DNA of 41,933 nt from Cloacibacterium sp046296655 (GTDB taxonomy: Bacteria; Bacteroidota; Bacteroidia; Flavobacteriales; Weeksellaceae): NCBI GenBank assembly GCA_046296655.1, contig JBKBLE010000020.1:1-41933 (forward strand), read 5' to 3'. The notes under the pieces are model-generated. The model made no database searches and was not told the origin of the DNA. It was given only the letters and a program-made list of their open reading frames with translations. Positions 39,323 to 41,933 of the stretch are shown here, in pieces. The translations under genes and the position numbers were made by a program. The stretch's first letter is position 1, and every line of letters begins with the position of its first letter.

Positions 39323-39349
39323 AAAATCCGATTGAATGAATCGGATTTT
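39323..39349 (-). terminator. Orphan terminator-like hairpin between divergent genes
   Basis: AAAATCCGATT (39323-39333) and AATCGGATTTT (39339-39349) form a perfect 11-bp stem. On the minus strand seven T follow, only a few bases before the GNAT-like ATG. No minus-strand gene lies upstream for it to terminate. Confidence 0.7.
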
Positions 39350-39368
39350 AAATGTAGTAATTATTTTT

Positions 39369-39520
39369 TTTGAATGTCCGTTTAGTGTCATAAAGTACTA
39401 AATTTTATGGTTTAGAAAAATTTGACAAAAGTAACTGATTGATTTTCAATAATATTTAATTTTTATAAATCTTCAAAATTGTTTCAAAATTGCAATTATG
39501 CTTTAAAACGGACATTCAAA
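39369..39520. mobile_element. 152-bp element with perfect 15-bp terminal inverted repeats (MITE or IS remnant)
   Basis: TTTGAATGTCCGTTT (39369-39383) and AAACGGACATTCAAA (39506-39520) are exact reverse complements, bounding 122 bases of very AT-rich DNA with no ORF. No target-site duplication is obvious. The ends resemble transposon termini, so it may be a non-autonomous element or an internally deleted insertion sequence. A regulatory dyad is less likely at this spacing. Confidence 0.5.
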
Positions 39521-39550
39521 TAAATTTTATATATTTATAGAAAAATTAAA

Positions 39551-41893
39551 TTGGTGAAAAGAAAAATCAATTATAAAAAAATATTAAAAATCGTTGGCAT
39601 TACTTTTCTTTCATTTGTTTTGCTGATATCGGTTTTGCTTTTTAGTTTTCGTCTTCCTGCAGTACAAAATTTTGTAAAAGGCAAACTCGTCACTTATTTG
39701 GAAGATAAAATAAAAACCGAGGTAAAATTGGATCGTGTTTATGTCGGTTTTCCGAATTCTTTGGTGATGGAAAACCTTTATCTGAAAGGACAAAAAGTAG
39801 ACACTTTGCTCTACGTTCGAAAATTCGATGTAGGCTTGGATATTTTAGGTTTGATAAATTCTAAGGCCGATATTACTGCTATCGATTTGCAAGGTGTGAA
39901 AGCGAATGTCGTTCGAAATCCGGACGGAACCTTCAACTTCGATTACATCCTCAATGCTTTTGCTTCCAACAAAGAAGAGGAAAAAAAAGAAAGCAAACCG
40001 TTCATCATTTCATTGGATAAAATAAACTTGCAAGATATCGGTATTTCATTTATCGATCAGCAATCCAGAAATGACATCAACCTGTATTTCAAATCGTTTG
40101 ATACGAGAGTGAAAAATTTCGATTTGGAGCAAAATTCCTACGCAATCGGCGACATCAATTTGGATGGTTTAAAGTTGAAACTCAAACAGGATTTGGTAGA
40201 AGAAGTTTCAGAAAATGTAGATAAACAGGTCGATTCTCTGAACCAAAAGAAACCTATGACGCTAGATTTGAACGGAATTAAATTCACCAATTTCGATATT
40301 GCTTATGGTGATGACAACACCAAAACTTTTGTAAAAGTCATCTTCCAGGAATTGAGTACCAACATCAAAAAATTGGATTTACAAAACAACGATTACAACG
40401 TAAAAAACCTTTTATTAAAGGGCGCTAACATCAATGCCAATTTATTTCTAGCAAAAAATTCAAATCAAAAAACCGAAGAAAAACCGCAAAATTCTTCCGC
40501 GGAAAAAGCTATGAAATTTTTGCTCGGCGAATTGGTTTTGGACGATGTAAAAGTTGTTTACAACAATACTGCAGCAGGAAATTCGCCGGGAATGGATTTC
40601 AACCATCTTAATTTTACTAAATTAAATCTTGATTTGGAAGATTTCAAAATGGAAAACGGAACTTTCGCGGGAACCGTAAATTCTGCCGAAATAAAAGAAA
40701 AAAGCGGGTTAAACATTCAAAAATTTACGACGGATTTCGTGTATGAACAAGATCAAGCGTATTTGAAAAACCTGTATTTGCAAACGCCTAAAACCGTTTT
40801 GCGCGACCAAATCGTGTTGAATTACAATTCCATCGAACAACTTTCTTCCAATCCTTCTGCTGTAAAAATCGCCGCCAATATTCGGAATTCTAAAATTGGA
40901 TTTTCGGATATTTTGACATTCGTTCCCACTTTGCGAAACACCGCTCCGTTCAACAAATATCCCAATGCTTCACTGAATTTGGACACCAAAATTACCGGAA
41001 CGTTGAACGATTTGCTGATCGATCATTTGCAGGTTTCCGGTTTGGACCAACTGAAACTATCGGCTTCCGGAAAAATCCGAAATGCGATGGATCCCGAAAA
41101 ATTGTATTATGATTTAAAGATTGGCGAATTGTCCACTTCCGCCAAAACGATTTTCAACCTCGTTCCGAAAGGAACCATTCCGTCGAATATTTCGCTTCCA
41201 TCATTTATGACGTTGAAAGGAACAGCAAGAGGAACCACCAAAATCGTGAATACGAATTTTAATTTCACTTCCACATTAGGAAATGCAAAAATATTGGCAG
41301 ACGTGAATATGACGCAGAAAAACCGAGAATTGTACGACATTCACGCCAATTTGCAAAATTTACAAATTGGAAAAATTATTCAAAATAAAGAACTCGGTTC
41401 GTTTACCGGAAGAATTGAAGCGAAAGGACAAGGCTTCGACCCGAAAACTATGAGAGCCGATTTGAAGGGCGCTGTCAACAGTTTCACCTACAAAAATTAT
41501 CGCTATACCAATATGAATTTGGATGGAAAAATCAATCGTGGTGCTTATGTCGTAACCCTCAATTCCAAAGATCCAAATGCGAACCTAAAACTCGCTGCTT
41601 CCGGCGTGATGAACGAAAATAATCCGTCTCTAAAAGTGAACGGAAGCATCATTAAACTCGATTTGCAAAAACTTGGGTTTTATGCTAAACCGATGATTAT
41701 TGCAGGAAATTTGGACGGTGATTTTTCCAACCTCAATCCCGATTTTTTGAACGGAACACTTTCATTAAATAATTTTGCAATTTCCGACACGAAAGAAGTT
41801 TTTCCGTTGCAGAATATTTTCGTGAAAGCTGTTTCCACCGACAGTTTGAACCAAATCAATAGCGTCCTAAATAAAAAAATAAGAAGGAATTAA
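39551..41893 (+). CDS. TamB/AsmA-like envelope protein, C-terminally truncated
   Basis: 780 codons. The start is TTG 39551 or GTG 39554; no ATG is near. One N-terminal membrane anchor (about 11-32) leads to an AsmA-type region (FRLPAVQNFVKGKLVTYLED, VYVGFPNSLVMENLYLKG) and then repetitive beta-strand segments as in TamB/YhdP-like lipid-transfer proteins. Bacteroidota homologues usually exceed 1400 aa and end in a DUF490 domain that is missing here. The family-like sequence stops at FVKAVSTDSLNQINS and the last nine residues look out of place. Codon use differs from neighbours: CGA/CGT for Arg, many TCG, CCG and TTCCGG words. A 120-base sample is 40% G+C against 32% in bshA. Probably a truncated or imported gene. 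Confidence 0.75.
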   Translation: MVKRKINYKKILKIVGITFLSFVLLISVLLFSFRLPAVQNFVKGKLVTYLEDKIKTEVKLDRVYVGFPNSLVMENLYLKGQKVDTLLYVRKFDVGLDILGLINSKADITAIDLQGVKANVVRNPDGTFNFDYILNAFASNKEEEKKESKPFIISLDKINLQDIGISFIDQQSRNDINLYFKSFDTRVKNFDLEQNSYAIGDINLDGLKLKLKQDLVEEVSENVDKQVDSLNQKKPMTLDLNGIKFTNFDIAYGDDNTKTFVKVIFQELSTNIKKLDLQNNDYNVKNLLLKGANINANLFLAKNSNQKTEEKPQNSSAEKAMKFLLGELVLDDVKVVYNNTAAGNSPGMDFNHLNFTKLNLDLEDFKMENGTFAGTVNSAEIKEKSGLNIQKFTTDFVYEQDQAYLKNLYLQTPKTVLRDQIVLNYNSIEQLSSNPSAVKIAANIRNSKIGFSDILTFVPTLRNTAPFNKYPNASLNLDTKITGTLNDLLIDHLQVSGLDQLKLSASGKIRNAMDPEKLYYDLKIGELSTSAKTIFNLVPKGTIPSNISLPSFMTLKGTARGTTKIVNTNFNFTSTLGNAKILADVNMTQKNRELYDIHANLQNLQIGKIIQNKELGSFTGRIEAKGQGFDPKTMRADLKGAVNSFTYKNYRYTNMNLDGKINRGAYVVTLNSKDPNANLKLAASGVMNENNPSLKVNGSIIKLDLQKLGFYAKPMIIAGNLDGDFSNLNPDFLNGTLSLNNFAISDTKEVFPLQNIFVKAVSTDSLNQINSVLNKKIRRN

Positions 41894-41898
41894 AGTAA

Positions 41899-41925
41899 CT
41901 CAAAGTATCTTTGAGGTTGTACAAC
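41899..41925. promoter_or_regulatory. Palindromes and -7-like box at the window end
   Basis: CTCAAAG-TAT-CTTTGAG (41899-41915) is followed by the palindrome GTTGTACAAC (41916-41925). TATCTTTG (41906-41913) matches TANNTTTG, so this may be the promoter of a gene beyond the edge, or the end of an insertion that cut the TamB-like gene. Confidence 0.35.
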
Positions 41926-41933
41926 AAAAAAAC

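Larger units (their letters stand above)
39315..39550. other. Divergent gap holding an orphan hairpin and an inverted-repeat element
   Basis: No gene. It contains the terminator-like hairpin (39323-39349) and the inverted-repeat element (39369-39520). The base composition changes noticeably from here into the TamB-like gene. Confidence 0.5.

Overview
The window is about one third G+C by eye and has the features of Bacteroidota, class Flavobacteriia. These are: TANNTTTG-type -7 boxes in front of several genes, almost no Shine-Dalgarno sequences, lineage families (DUF4292, DUF4254, DUF2851), a methionine synthase split over two genes, BshA, and the short Bacteroidota form of RibA. The protein sequences look closest to the Weeksellaceae (Chryseobacterium, Cloacibacterium and relatives). 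That is recognition only; no search was run. No tRNA, rRNA, CRISPR array, phage module or complete insertion sequence was found.

Layout. (1) 155-4793, minus strand: phenylacetyl-CoA epoxidase operon, transcribed paaE, ORF of 85 aa, paaA, small membrane ORF of 68 aa, paaB, paaC, paaD. Its spacers are filled with iterated, decayed word repeats. (2) 4866-5452, minus: a TetR-family regulator next to the operon, broken by one frameshift and one nonsense codon. (3) 5713-8316: clpB. (4) 8680-10093: a secreted M43 metalloprotease lipoprotein facing a truncated surface-protein remnant. (5) 10169-15532, minus: a 2,4-dienoyl-CoA-reductase-like SDR, a large exported M16 protease and dihydroorotase. (6) 15704-18656: flippase, dUTPase and sugar nucleotidyltransferase. 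(7) 18761-23012: an envelope block with a DUF4292 lipoprotein, an EnvC-like murein hydrolase activator, TatA, DUF4254, a small lipoprotein and RibA. (8) 23064-24438, minus: purine nucleoside phosphorylase and a lipoprotein. (9) 24633-30125: secreted esterase, a decayed ORF, NagZ-like GH3, BshA and DUF2851. (10) 30173-32791, minus: GH63-type glucosidase. (11) 32898-38163: SAM-I riboswitch with terminator, split metH and metF. (12) 38160-39314, minus: a GNAT-like gene interrupted by two closely spaced, compensating frameshifts. (13) 39369-39520: a 152-bp element bounded by perfect 15-bp inverted repeats. (14) 39551-41893: the N-terminal half of a TamB/AsmA-like protein with visibly higher G+C and different codon use, cut off just before the window end.

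Most of the window is ordinary core metabolism and envelope biology. The parts worth a second look are the decayed genes (TetR, GNAT-like, surface protein, ORF remnant), the small ORFs inserted in the paa operon, the dispersed intergenic repeats, and the right-hand boundary (orphan terminator, inverted-repeat element, compositional change, truncated TamB). I found no convincing new multi-gene defence, mobile or biosynthetic system.
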